Positions 52,957 through 62,720 of a stretch of 64,000 bases of DNA are shown piece by piece. The stretch comes from Malachius bipustulatus (Eukaryota > Arthropoda > Insecta > Coleoptera > Melyridae), in assembly GCA_910589415.1 (NCBI GenBank), contig OU342638.1:8596014-8660013 (forward strand), in the 5' to 3' direction. Every line of letters starts with the position of its first letter. Position 1 is the stretch's first letter. Under the pieces are notes generated by a model. It worked only from the letters and a program-made list of their open reading frames with translations, searched no databases and was not told the origin of the DNA. Position numbers and translations under genes: made by a program.

Positions 52957-54774
52957 TCACTCCCTCCGTGACCTGGACGTTCGCCGAGGCTGCCGGATGT
53001 AGAACCGGCGGCGTCGTAGTTCTTCCCTCCGGGCCTGGGCGTCCGGCGAGCGGGTGGTTGCGAGTGGCGCCACCAGCAGATCGCACGGGACGGCCTTCTC
53101 CGCCGTCGTCCTTGACTGGGTAGCGCGGCCTTCTCGGCGCGGCGGCTCCTCGTGTCGGTCCTCTTCTCGAGGACGCCGGCGCTTGGGTCCCCGGGGTCCG
53201 CCCCGGCATGGGCAGTCCCGGGACAAAATCTCCGGCCGGTTGCAGTGCGAGCAGAACAGCCGCGGCGCCCCCCTGCACTGGCTCCGGTAATGGCCCGTCT
53301 CGCCACACCGCCAGCACAAAACGGGACTTCCGGCAGGCTCGGGAGTGGTGGGGCGGTGTCCCCACCGACGGAAGATCGGTCTCTTCGGTGACGGCGATCT
53401 TCGCTGTGCTTCAGCTGCGGACGCCCCTGCGGATAACGCCTCCGTCGGCGTTGCGTGGCGTATCGGCGGCTCGGGTTCCGGTGACGGGGTATTCGTGAAA
53501 GTGTAAATTATTGACGGTGGAGAACTAACCCCGTGGTCAGACTCACCTTTGGATATCACTTTGGGGCTACGGTTTGCGGTAGTTGCGTCGTCGTTCCCCT
53601 CTAGAACACGGTGACGCAGACTTGCCGGAGTGCACAGCTTACACCGCTCTTCGGTCCCCTTCTCGAACGGACGGTTACTATCTGGGACCCGACGCTGCGG
53701 GCGGTCGTCACGGATACGGACATCGGGGCATGCGGCCGGGTTCCTCTCGACGGTGTCACATTTCTCTCGGTACCAGGCGTCAAGTTTCTCGCGATCCGCG
53801 GTTTCGGACGCGCAAACTTCGCCTTCGGCGGGCGGCGGAGCTGTCGGGGCGTCGCATGTCACTAACAGTTGGCTCTGGCGCCGTTTCGGGCGCGGCTGAC
53901 GTTTCCTGGGGCGTCGGCGGTGCTGACGAGGGACTTTCATGGCGCCAGTCTTTTCCATCAGCCCGGTTTCGGCCCGGCGTGGTCGCTCGCCGTCGCTCTC
54001 CTGCCGCTGGGCGCGAGACTGACCGCTTCGGTCGTCGGTGTGTCCCGTTTCCGCCACCGGGGTCCGGAGAGGATAACTTCGGCCTTTGATGCACACCTCC
54101 CGCCTGTGCATGTCCAACGAGAAATGGCCGTCCCCAAGGAAATCCATTCCCAGCACCACATCGACGGGTAAATTCGGCAAGGACAGGCAGGCCGCCTTCA
54201 ATTTGTCGGGTCCAAGGCAAACGTCGAGCAGGAAGGTGGTCCGGATCGGTATGGTCGTGCCGTCGGCGATCCGTGCTGACGTCCCCTTATATCGTCGAAT
54301 CCGGACGCCCTGGCTCTCGCAATGGCTGGCCACTTCGGCGCCCACAAACGAACGGGTTGCCCCCGTGTCCACGAGGGCCTCGAACGTCCTCCCCTCGATA
54401 GTGACGGTGAGGAACGGACGTGTGTCTGGGTCCAAGTCGGCTAGGCGGTGGTTACGGTTGCTCGGGGCGGGTATCCGGTTTTCCGGCGTCTTTACCCGCC
54501 CCGCGTCTCGTTTCCCGGACGCTGACAGTCGCAGTCTCGCGACATTACTCCCGGACGCTCGCAACGCGAGCAAAAGAGTTTCGGCTGCCCGGAACACAGG
54601 CTGCGGAGATGTCCCGTCTCCCCACAACGCCAACAGACGGCTCGGGCGTTGTCTCGTGTAGGTGGAGAGAACCTGACAGTTTTTGGCGCCGCCTGTTCGG
54701 TCATGGTATCGCCAACCTCGATCGCCCTCCGGGGTGGCGACGCACTTCGGCTCGGTTGTTGATGGGACTGCCAT
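52957..54774 (-). CDS. Family-A protease ORF, array copy 3
   Basis: 605 codons, same domains as copies 1 and 2 (LVDTGATRSF, VVLGMDFLG, second CCHC CWRCGETGHYRSQC). It combines variants of both: CSHCNRPE as in copy 2 and RRQSQLLVTC as in copy 1. Intact; the mariner insertion lies downstream of its stop. Frameshift site at 54510-54516. Confidence 0.85.
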   Translation of the reverse strand: MAVPSTTEPKCVATPEGDRGWRYHDRTGGAKNCQVLSTYTRQRPSRLLALWGDGTSPQPVFRAAETLLLALRASGSNVARLRLSASGKRDAGRVKTPENRIPAPSNRNHRLADLDPDTRPFLTVTIEGRTFEALVDTGATRSFVGAEVASHCESQGVRIRRYKGTSARIADGTTIPIRTTFLLDVCLGPDKLKAACLSLPNLPVDVVLGMDFLGDGHFSLDMHRREVCIKGRSYPLRTPVAETGHTDDRSGQSRAQRQESDGERPRRAETGLMEKTGAMKVPRQHRRRPRKRQPRPKRRQSQLLVTCDAPTAPPPAEGEVCASETADREKLDAWYREKCDTVERNPAACPDVRIRDDRPQRRVPDSNRPFEKGTEERCKLCTPASLRHRVLEGNDDATTANRSPKVISKGESDHGVSSPPSIIYTFTNTPSPEPEPPIRHATPTEALSAGASAAEAQRRSPSPKRPIFRRWGHRPTTPEPAGSPVLCWRCGETGHYRSQCRGAPRLFCSHCNRPEILSRDCPCRGGPRGPKRRRPREEDRHEEPPRREGRATQSRTTAEKAVPCDLLVAPLATTRSPDAQARREELRRRRFYIRQPRRTSRSRRE

Positions 54775-55910
54775 TCTGTCCTTCGCGGCAGCAGTGGGCT
54801 GGAGGGCGCAGAGGGCACGGTGGACGGACGGAGCGGTCTTGCTTCGGGTCCCGGAAATCTTCGGACGGTACGGAGTTCGGCGAGCACCTCCTGGGCTGCC
54901 TTGGCGTCTGCCATCAACGAGTTTACGTCATCGTAGCTGCGGCTCCAGAGCATTTGTTTCATTTCGGGTCGAAGGTTTCTCTGCATCCAGTCCAACTGTC
55001 GGTGCGGCGGTATCGCGCCGTGACGCCTGAACAGCGTCTGCATCGCGGTGATATACCGGAGCACGTCCTCGTCTGGCGCCTGTACTCGCCGACTGATCTC
55101 TGCCTCCAAGTCGAAGAAGTAATCAGCGTGGAGGAAGTACTTTCTGAACGCCGCCTGGAAGTCGGGCCACGTTGTCATGTAGGCAGAATTATTGCGGTAC
55201 CATGCTAGGCACTCTCCTTCCATTAGGAGTGGCATGGCGCGGAGCATCCTTTCCTGGCTCACTCCATATATCTCCCGGAGCTCCTCCAGACGCTCCAGGA
55301 AATCGACTGCACTGGTTCGCCCGTCGTACCGCAGATTCCAAGCGGATACATCGGGCGGTCCCATCGGTTCGGTCGGTCTAGACGGGACGAGGGGGGGAAA
55401 GGCGTACGGTATATAGTTCGGGGCCATTGGCGTTGGTAGATGCCATGGTGGCGGTGCGGTCTGAGGCGTCGGTTGAACGGTTGTAGCGGCAGGGGGGAGG
55501 GACGTCCATGTAGTCGCAGTGGTGTATGCGGGTGGAGCGGGAGACACCACTGTTGTCGTCGTAACGGTCGATGCGGCGAGCGTCGTGGCGGTCGACGCGG
55601 CGAGCGTCGTGACGGCGGTGCTCATCGTCTTGTTGTCGAGCGTCAACCCAGGGAGGGACTTGATCCTGGCCGACAATATTCTTCGCTTCTCCTCCACTGT
55701 TGATGGGCACGACAGTCCTAGTCTGGTCAGTTCGGCGTCCAACTCGTCCTTCTTTAACCGGTAGATCCATGACGTGCGGGGTTCGTCTTGCGAAGGTGGG
55801 CCACCGAAGGGAGTGGCGAAGAGGCCTGTCGACGGTCCTGTAGGCCCTGACGCCGCTGCTCCCTCTTCGAGATCGTCAGCGCCCATTTTGAACCAGTCAG
55901 CACCGAGCAT
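54492..55910 (-). CDS. gag: Family-A Gag, array copy 3
   Basis: 472 codons from the ATG at 55910. Same plan as copies 1 and 2. Mosaic: LLMEGECL as in copy 2, but AAQEVLAEL as in copy 1. Intact. Confidence 0.85.
   Translation of the reverse strand: MLGADWFKMGADDLEEGAAASGPTGPSTGLFATPFGGPPSQDEPRTSWIYRLKKDELDAELTRLGLSCPSTVEEKRRILSARIKSLPGLTLDNKTMSTAVTTLAASTATTLAASTVTTTTVVSPAPPAYTTATTWTSLPPAATTVQPTPQTAPPPWHLPTPMAPNYIPYAFPPLVPSRPTEPMGPPDVSAWNLRYDGRTSAVDFLERLEELREIYGVSQERMLRAMPLLMEGECLAWYRNNSAYMTTWPDFQAAFRKYFLHADYFFDLEAEISRRVQAPDEDVLRYITAMQTLFRRHGAIPPHRQLDWMQRNLRPEMKQMLWSRSYDDVNSLMADAKAAQEVLAELRTVRRFPGPEARPLRPSTVPSAPSSPLLPRRTEWQSHQQPSRSASPPRRAIEVGDTMTEQAAPKTVRFSPPTRDNARAVCWRCGETGHLRSLCSGQPKLFCSRCERPGVMSRDCDCQRPGNETRGG
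54510..54516 (-). promoter_or_regulatory. Candidate -1 frameshift site, array copy 3
   Basis: GGGAAAC, same context as the other copies. Confidence 0.75.
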
Positions 55911-56448
55911 GCGCGGCGGTCGGGGGGGGAGGTTACTGACTGCACTGAAAAGGTCGGCGGTGAGGTCCCTAGGGGAGAGCAAAAAATTCCAGTCTGATCG
56001 GACCAACGGTTCGACTTCTGCGGGGTTTTGGCCGACTCTTGCAATGGAGTCTTGGAAGTTCTGCGGGGTTCAAACGGTCGGCTGGGTCCCTCTGGGCGCA
56101 ATAGCGAAAGAAAATCTGACCTAGCAAACCAAAGGCCAAAAACTCCAAATGACCGCCCAAAATTTTCGATGGTTCGGATTCCTCGGATATGCTTTCCTTT
56201 GTGTTTCGGCCTTTTTAAAAATTTCGTCCTTTTTGACGTCAGACGCCGGGAAGTGCCTCAAAATCGCACTTTTAGGTTACGGTCGGGTCGGTTTCGGATT
56301 TCGGTCCTGGTACGGATTTTTGTCGACACTTGGCAACGCTGCGGGGTACTACGGTGGTCGTGAGTGCTTCTTTCGGGAATGTCTATTATTTTCTATGTAC
56401 GGCGGGAAGAATGGAACTTCAATAGGGTCCCTGCTCGGGCGCCACTTT

Positions 56449-58324
56449 TGTAACTACGACTCCGCCTGAGAGTCGTCCGTGGCGTTTCGCTGGTCCGGAA
56501 TCGCCTGGAGATCGGACGGATTCCTCGGGCGCCAGATTTTTACTGAGGGTTTACTCCCTTGGGAAGATGTTCTCGCCAAATCTTTCCCACTTACCTGAGT
56601 CGTAATTACAATGGTACTGCTATAGTACCCTTGTCCCAGGGGTAGCTCTGTGGAGAAACGGAAAGTGCCAGGGGTCGGTTGAGGTTACCACCCTAAAATA
56701 ACTGTGTTCGGCAAAGCGGGCTTTAATCGCTTTCCGAAAGCATTGACACCTCCGAGGAGCCAAGCTGTAGCGAGTGATTATCGGTTTAAAGGATACTTAA
56801 TTAATTAATTCAGAACGGATGAACATTAACACCACAGAATTCAACTTAACAATTTTTATTATTAATTTATCGGAGTAGGTATACAATGAGCAATAATAAT
56901 GAATCGGTTTGAATAAATAAATAACAACAAATCGGTCACGGGGCACAGCGGTACGTGAGGGGTGGTTGCGACTAATAAGTAGGTAGGTATACACGTCGGA
57001 ATGACGAACGGGCGGTTAAAAACGGCCTGGATCGGTTTAGACAAAAAAAGAATAACTAGGCGGGCTGTTCTCGGCGGTTATGTGAGTAGTGCGGCCACGG
57101 TGATCTCAACTACGCATTCGGGGGGAATCGGCACAATTTTGGCGGGATACGCTGTTCCACGAGCACCAGACGCCGCCCCCAGCGCACTGATCCACCCTTG
57201 CTATGCCAGGCGATGGACCGTGAACCAGGAGCGAAATCCTTGTTGCTCACAACGTGGAAATGAAGGGGTTATGGAGGGAGCCCGTTGTTCCGCGGGTACC
57301 AGACACCACTCCCGGCGCACTGATCCACCCTTGCTATGCCAGGCGATGGACCGTGAACTAGGAGCGAGGCCTTTGTTGCCCACAACGGGGAGATGAGGGG
57401 GTTATTGAAGGATCCCGTTGTCCCGCGGGTACCAGACACCACTCCCGGCGCACTGATCCACCCTTGCTATGCCAGGCGATGGACCGTGAACTAGGAGCGA
57501 AGCCTTTGTTACCAACAACGGAAGGAGGAGGTGGTTCTGATGAGGCCCGGAGCAATAGGAGTGAGAGGAGAAAAATATCGACCGTAGCAGAAATATAAAT
57601 CGCAACAGCACCTACCTTTGACTATTCGGCGGCTGGTCTAGGCTCTCTATCTTCTATTAATTCAGATGCACTACTAACTATTACCTACTCTTAAACTATT
57701 ATTCTAAAACTATCACTAACTACTACTTCCCGGTAAAAATACAAATTAAATTAAAAAGAAAATAAACTGAACACTGGGACTTCCCGGTAGGTAATCGAAC
57801 TGAGGCGGCGGATTACGGCTTGTCACACGTTTTTACGATCGGAGATCTAAATTCGGAATTAATTTTTCAAATCACGGCCCCGGTTTATATGGCGACCACT
57901 ATCGGTTCCTGGTGAGATAGAAATTTTCGAGAACATTTTCTCCGTAAAAAAAGGTTAATTTAAACTGCTATCTGCGGCCCGGTGCATTTCGGCGTTTTTA
58001 TAATGCGATAGTGGTCGATAACTTGCTTGAATTTGAAGCCAACTGCCTCGATTTAGTTACTTTAAAAATCATCCTGTGCATAAAAAATTAATGGAATTAA
58101 ATGAAATCATGAAAATTATTAGTACTTTGCTGATTCAAGGTACCTACCTACCAAACCCTATTTCTGTACTATTCGTAAAAACTTAACTGAATTAATAATA
58201 ACTTAAACGGGGTGGTCCTACCTATCTACCTATGTCGTTGGAATGATCTTTATTTATAAAAAATAATGGAAAAAATAGAAATAAAATAAACTAGATGGAG
58301 TCGGGGTAACACGACTTCATTACA
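56449..58324 (-). repeat. Array LTR4
   Basis: 1876 bp, three 133-bp units, TATA-like box CATATAAACC at about 57893-57902 (minus). It is the sense-5' LTR of the array. Followed by AGTC, the target duplication of the whole array. Confidence 0.95.
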
Positions 58325-61300
58325 AGTCAAATAACTAAAATTCCACCTAGATGCGAAATAATCAAATATTTTCATATAAACACTGATCGCGATTGTGTAG
58401 TCACACAAGAAGAGATAGCCGACGGAGTATTTTTAGCAAATACCATTGTAAAACCTAATAAGAATTGGATACCTGTTAGGTTGTTAAATACAAATGACAG
58501 GGAAGTACAATTGAAAAATTTCAAACCTCGAGTCGAATTTCTTTATTTATATGACACGATACAATTTGACGATGATTCTTTTATAAGTGTTGAGCGAGTT
58601 GACAAACTTTTACAGAAAATTGATACCAAAAATCTAAATTGTGATGAAAAAGAGTCGATTCAACGAATTTGTGCTAAATTCTCGGACGTATTCTACATGG
58701 AAAATGATCCTCTCTCAGTTACACCCGTTTACAAACAAAAGATTAGGTTACAGCCGGGTGCAGTTCCATCGTACATTAAACCGTATAGGTTGCCGTATGC
58801 TCAGAAAGATGAGATAAATAAACAAATTAATAAAATGCTACATGATAAGGTGATCGAACCAGCAAGTTCCGAGTGGTCGTCGCCTTTGCTTCTGGTAAGT
58901 AAAAAACCTGACAGTAAGGGAAACAAAAAATATAGAGTAGTGATCGATTATAGGCAACTAAACCAAAGAATAGAAGATGATAAATTTCCATTACCATCGA
59001 TTGAGGAGATATTAGATGCATTATCAGGTGCAATTTACTTTACACATTTAGATTTGTATCAGGGGTACTATCAGCTCGAATTAGATTCAAATTCTAGACC
59101 ATATACAGCTTTCACCACAGACAAAGGCCAATTTCAAATGACAAGAGCTCCCATGGGGTTGAAAATTAGTCCAAACTCTTTCTCTAGAGCAATGACAATT
59201 GCTATGTCGGGATTGAACTGTGAAAATTGTTTTATTTATTTGGATGATTTAATTGTTTTTGGGAATAGTTTAGAAAATCATAACACAAACTTAATAAAAG
59301 TTTTCAATAGACTGCGGAAGGTAAATTTGAAACTTAACCCTTCAAAATGTGAATTTCTGAAAAAACAAATTTTGTATTTGGGGCACACAATTTCTTCTGA
59401 AGGCATTTCACCCGATGTAGAGAAAACTAGAAGCATTCAAGAATATCCAATTCCAAAGAATGCAGCCGAAATAAAAAGATTTGTTGCATTTGCGAATTAT
59501 TATAGAAAATTCATACCAAACTTTTCGAAAATTGCCCTTCCTTTAAATCGTCTAACTAAAAAAGGAGTCGTATTTAATTGGACCAGTGAATGCCAAAATG
59601 CGTTTGATTTACTAAAAAAGGCTTTAATCAATCCACCAGTTTTAGAGTATCCGGACTTTTCGGAAGACAATGAATTCGTTTTGAAAACAGATGCATCAGG
59701 GTATGCATTAGGTGCAATTTTGTTAAATTCAAATGATAAACCCATAGCTTACGCAAGCCGAACACTCAATAAGGCAGAACAAAATTACATTACAGTAGAG
59801 AAGGAACTTTTAGCTATAGTTTGGGGAGTGAAAAAATTTAGACCGTACTTGTTCGGGAGACATTTTTCTGTCTATACAGACCACAAGCCGCTTATATATT
59901 TGTTCGGGATGAATAATCCATCAAGTAGACTAATAAAATTTCGACTAATTTTAGAGGACTACAATTTCACTGTTCATCATGTTAGGGGTAAGGATAATGT
60001 TGCTGCAGACGCATTATCCCGAATACGAATTGATGAATTAAAATCTTTGAATAATAACAACTCTGTTTTTGCGGTTACAAGAGCGCAACGCAGGAAAGAC
60101 AATGCAAATTTATTAAATGATGACGAAGCTAGACTTCCTAGTTTAGAAGAATTTTCTACTGCTAATAGGCCTGATCAACCTAGGGTCGTAGAACTTCTAA
60201 AACCACCTATTGAGAGTGTTGAAATTCAATATGTTAATGACAAGGAAAGTGAAGCATTATGGAATAGTCGCGACAATAAGTATTATAAAATAAACAATGC
60301 ATGCTATGATAAGAAGAATAATATTGTGTATTTGAAACGAGATGCTCCATCAATGTCAGCAATTCTTGCGTCGTTGAGAGATCTCCAAGAAATTTCTAAT
60401 AAATTTGAGATTCCGGAATTTGTTGTTATTAAGAATGATAAAAGTATGTTATTATTGAAAGAAATTTCAAAAGCTTCGCAAAAAATTAACGAACACGGTT
60501 TGAAAATTTTTATCATAAAAGGGGTACGAAATATAACTGACCTTGAAACACGTCAACTAATTTTGAACGATTTTCACATGTTACCCACTGGGGGACATGC
60601 AGGGATAAATCGAATGTACAATAATATAAAGCGTTATTATTTTTGGAGTGGACTGAAACATGATATTAGAGAACTCGTGCGAAAGTGTAACAGTTGTCAG
60701 ACTTGTAAATATTCGAATTTGAAGAAACATTCTATGAAAGTTACTACGACAGCTACTTCAGCATTCCAAAAAATTCTCCTTGACTTAGTAGGTCCTTTAA
60801 CACTAGATCAAAGCAACAACCGCTACATTCTCACACTTCAGTGTGAACTCAGCAAATTTGTCGAATGCTATCCTTTACCGGATAAGGAAGCAGTTACTGT
60901 TGCCAAATCCTTTGTAGAGGGGTTTATTTTGCGTTATGGTATACCTAGTGAAATTCTTACGGACCAGGGCACAGAATTTTTATCTTCGATATTTAAGGAA
61001 ACTTGTAAACTGCTAAAAATCAATCAGCTGCAATCGACAGCATATCATCATGAAACAATTGGTGCTTTAGAAAATTCGCATAAAAGTTTAGGAGCTTTCC
61101 TCAGAATCCATTGTTCAGATCATCCTGAAACGTGGAGCACATGGGTTCCATTTTGGGCATTTGCATACAACAATACAGTTCATACTGCTACACAGTATAC
61201 ACCTTATGAATTGGTATTTGGGAAAACTAGCATTTTACCAGGAAATATAATAAATAAAATTGAGCCATTATATACTTTCGATGATTATCCTTTAGAATTA

Positions 61301-61573
61301 AAGTATAGACTTCAGGTAGCTTGTAATGATGCAAGAAATAATTTAATAGACTCAAAAGTTAAGCGAAAAGCGAACTGCGATTTAAAATCAGCAGATATTA
61401 AGTTTGAAATTGGAGAAAAAGTACTTTTACGAAATATGCCTACAAACAAGGCAGAGGTTTTAATTAAGGGACCCTATGAAGTTGTTGAAGATAAAGACTT
61501 TAATGTTATTTTAAAAATAAAAAACAGAAATGTAGAAGTGCACAAAAATAGAATTAAACGTTATAATAGTTAA
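58325..61573 (+). CDS. pol: C Pol, reverse transcriptase, RNase H and integrase part
   Basis: Resumes the protease frame directly after the array (open from 58325). RT shows LHDKVIEPASSEWSSP, FTHLDLYQGYYQ and the catalytic YLDD in FIYLDDLIVFG. RNase H has LKTDASGYALG, Glu in EKELLAIVW and Asp in YTDHKPL. The integrase zinc domain is HMLPTGGHAG with CNSCQTC. In the core the first Asp is in LLDLVGPL, the second in LTDQGTEFLSS and the Glu in GALENSHKS. The stop at 61573 is followed by noncoding sequence and a polypurine tract, with no env. All catalytic residues are present. Confidence 0.95.
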   Translation, partial: SQITKIPPRCEIIKYFHINTDRDCVVTQEEIADGVFLANTIVKPNKNWIPVRLLNTNDREVQLKNFKPRVEFLYLYDTIQFDDDSFISVERVDKLLQKIDTKNLNCDEKESIQRICAKFSDVFYMENDPLSVTPVYKQKIRLQPGAVPSYIKPYRLPYAQKDEINKQINKMLHDKVIEPASSEWSSPLLLVSKKPDSKGNKKYRVVIDYRQLNQRIEDDKFPLPSIEEILDALSGAIYFTHLDLYQGYYQLELDSNSRPYTAFTTDKGQFQMTRAPMGLKISPNSFSRAMTIAMSGLNCENCFIYLDDLIVFGNSLENHNTNLIKVFNRLRKVNLKLNPSKCEFLKKQILYLGHTISSEGISPDVEKTRSIQEYPIPKNAAEIKRFVAFANYYRKFIPNFSKIALPLNRLTKKGVVFNWTSECQNAFDLLKKALINPPVLEYPDFSEDNEFVLKTDASGYALGAILLNSNDKPIAYASRTLNKAEQNYITVEKELLAIVWGVKKFRPYLFGRHFSVYTDHKPLIYLFGMNNPSSRLIKFRLILEDYNFTVHHVRGKDNVAADALSRIRIDELKSLNNNNSVFAVTRAQRRKDNANLLNDDEARLPSLEEFSTANRPDQPRVVELLKPPIESVEIQYVNDKESEALWNSRDNKYYKINNACYDKKNNIVYLKRDAPSMSAILASLRDLQEISNKFEIPEFVVIKNDKSMLLLKEISKASQKINEHGLKIFIIKGVRNITDLETRQLILNDFHMLPTGGHAGINRMYNNIKRYYFWSGLKHDIRELVRKCNSCQTCKYSNLKKHSMKVTTTATSAFQKILLDLVGPLTLDQSNNRYILTLQCELSKFVECYPLPDKEAVTVAKSFVEGFILRYGIPSEILTDQGTEFLSSIFKETCKLLKINQLQSTAYHHETIGALENSHKSLGAFLRIHCSDHPETWSTWVPFWAFAYNNTVHTATQYTPYELVFGKTSILPGNIINKIEPLYTFDDYPLELKYRLQVACNDARNNLIDSKVKRKANCDLKSADIKFEIGEKVLLRNMPTNKAEVLIKGPYEVVEDKDFNVILKIKNRNVEVHKNRIKRYNS

Positions 61574-61770
61574 GTTAATTACATTTTTTATCAAATTTTT
61601 GCTTATAGTATTAAATGAGTTGTGTTAGCAGTTTTATTCAAATTAGTTAAGATGATGTATAGATTTAAGGTTTTGCATATTGTTTTACCTACTTGTAATA
61701 TTGTATAATTAAGGTGATTTTTATTGTATGGAAAAAAAAAGTATTCTAATGAAAAACTTTTTTTATTGCA

Positions 61771-61781
61771 AGGAAGGGAGA
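61771..61781 (+). other. Polypurine tract of C
   Basis: AGGAAGGGAGA abuts the right LTR. Confidence 0.65.
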
Positions 61782-62200
61782 TGTGATGGAAAATGCTAAG
61801 TAATATATTCTTAGTTTATTGAAAAGTTCATTGATGTCTTTGAACCACTTTATGAAACAAAAGTTGCTGATAAGTTAACTTGAGTTCACAAGCCGAGCCG
61901 AGTACATTCACATTTCCTGTATTGCAAAAAACTATAATCTTTTATGTTTACTCAGCGACATATTAGAAATTATTCACTGTATATTTTTTTAATTAAATTA
62001 TTAAGAAATAAGTTGTCCTCAAGAGAGGAAGGTTGATCCCTCTTTTTCGACAGGATGTTCATCGACATTCTAGCAATAAGTTAGTTAAATTGTAATAGAA
62101 TAATAACCAATAAAATGTAAATTAGTAAATCTCAGAACTCTTTCCCTGCTAGTAACAAATAATCTCAAACGAACCTAGATCCAAAGGATGGATCATCACA
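61782..62200 (+). repeat. C right LTR
   Basis: 419 bp, apparently identical to the left LTR. Confidence 0.95.
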
Positions 62201-62519
62201 TACGACACGCAGCGGGCGATGGCAGTGGAGTGACTGCCGTTGCGATTGCAAAGCCCGGAGGTAAACCGTCCGGGCGACCAATTAACGGAGAGGCGCGCTC
62301 TGACGCCGATATCTCCAACCAATCAAGTGGACCGCCGAGGGAAGAGGCCGGCCCGTATTGTTCAGGACGCAGTGCTAATATTCAATCATTACAGATATGT
62401 TTAAATATGTTTAATTGTAAATAAAGGTTTTTATAATTTTAACTGACTTGTCACGGGTAAAAGGGGGCAATTATCCATCCCTGGGTAATCATCTCTACCG
62501 TACCGAAAATCCCGTTACA
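62201..62519 (+). repeat. E 5' LTR, remaining part
   Basis: Continues the LTR begun at 33093. Contains an AATAAAGG near 62423 and ends CCCGTTACA, the inverted match of the TGTAACG start. The primer-binding site follows four bases later. Total LTR is about 344 bp. Confidence 0.65.
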
Positions 62520-62523
62520 AGAT

Positions 62524-62536
62524 TGGCGCCCAACGT
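62524..62536 (+). other. Primer-binding site of E
   Basis: TGGCGCCCAACGT, the same 13 bases as in B. About 108 bp downstream the leader repeats a degenerate form (ACAAGATTGACGCCGAA near 62625), as if the leader had been duplicated. Confidence 0.65.
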
Positions 62537-62720
62537 AAAATTTGAAACTCTTCAGTAACAGAACCCAGTACAGTACAGTCACAGGATCAGAAGAAGACAG
62601 GAACAGTATCTAGCGGGATGAGTGACAAGATTGACGCCGAATATTCAAGACGTCAGTAACAGAATACAGCACACGACAGAACTGCAACAGAAGCAGACAG
62701 GAATAGAACCAAGACAAAAG

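Larger units (their letters stand above)
36009..58324 (-). mobile_element. Tandem array of family A: four LTRs, three internal regions
   Basis: LTR-int-LTR-int-LTR-int-LTR. A single 4-bp duplication AGTC lies outside it (36005-36008 and 58325-58328). Internal regions measure 3944, 3941 and 6754 bp. The last equals 3941 plus a 31-bp duplication plus a 2782-bp mariner insertion. LTRs measure 1897, 1876, 2028 (1876 plus a 152-bp MITE insertion) and 1876. One insertion followed by LTR-LTR recombination explains this best. Confidence 0.9.
33118..62200 (+). mobile_element. 412/mdg1-like Ty3/gypsy element C, interrupted
   Basis: 419-bp LTRs (TGTGATGG...CATCACA) that look identical. It has a short leader ORF, gag and pol on the plus strand. 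gag holds a 237-bp MITE and pol holds the 22.3-kb family-A array. With both removed (each with one target duplication) gag and pol are fully open, so C was intact and young when hit. No env. The flanks are TCGTA on the left and TACGA on the right, not a direct duplication. Confidence 0.9.
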
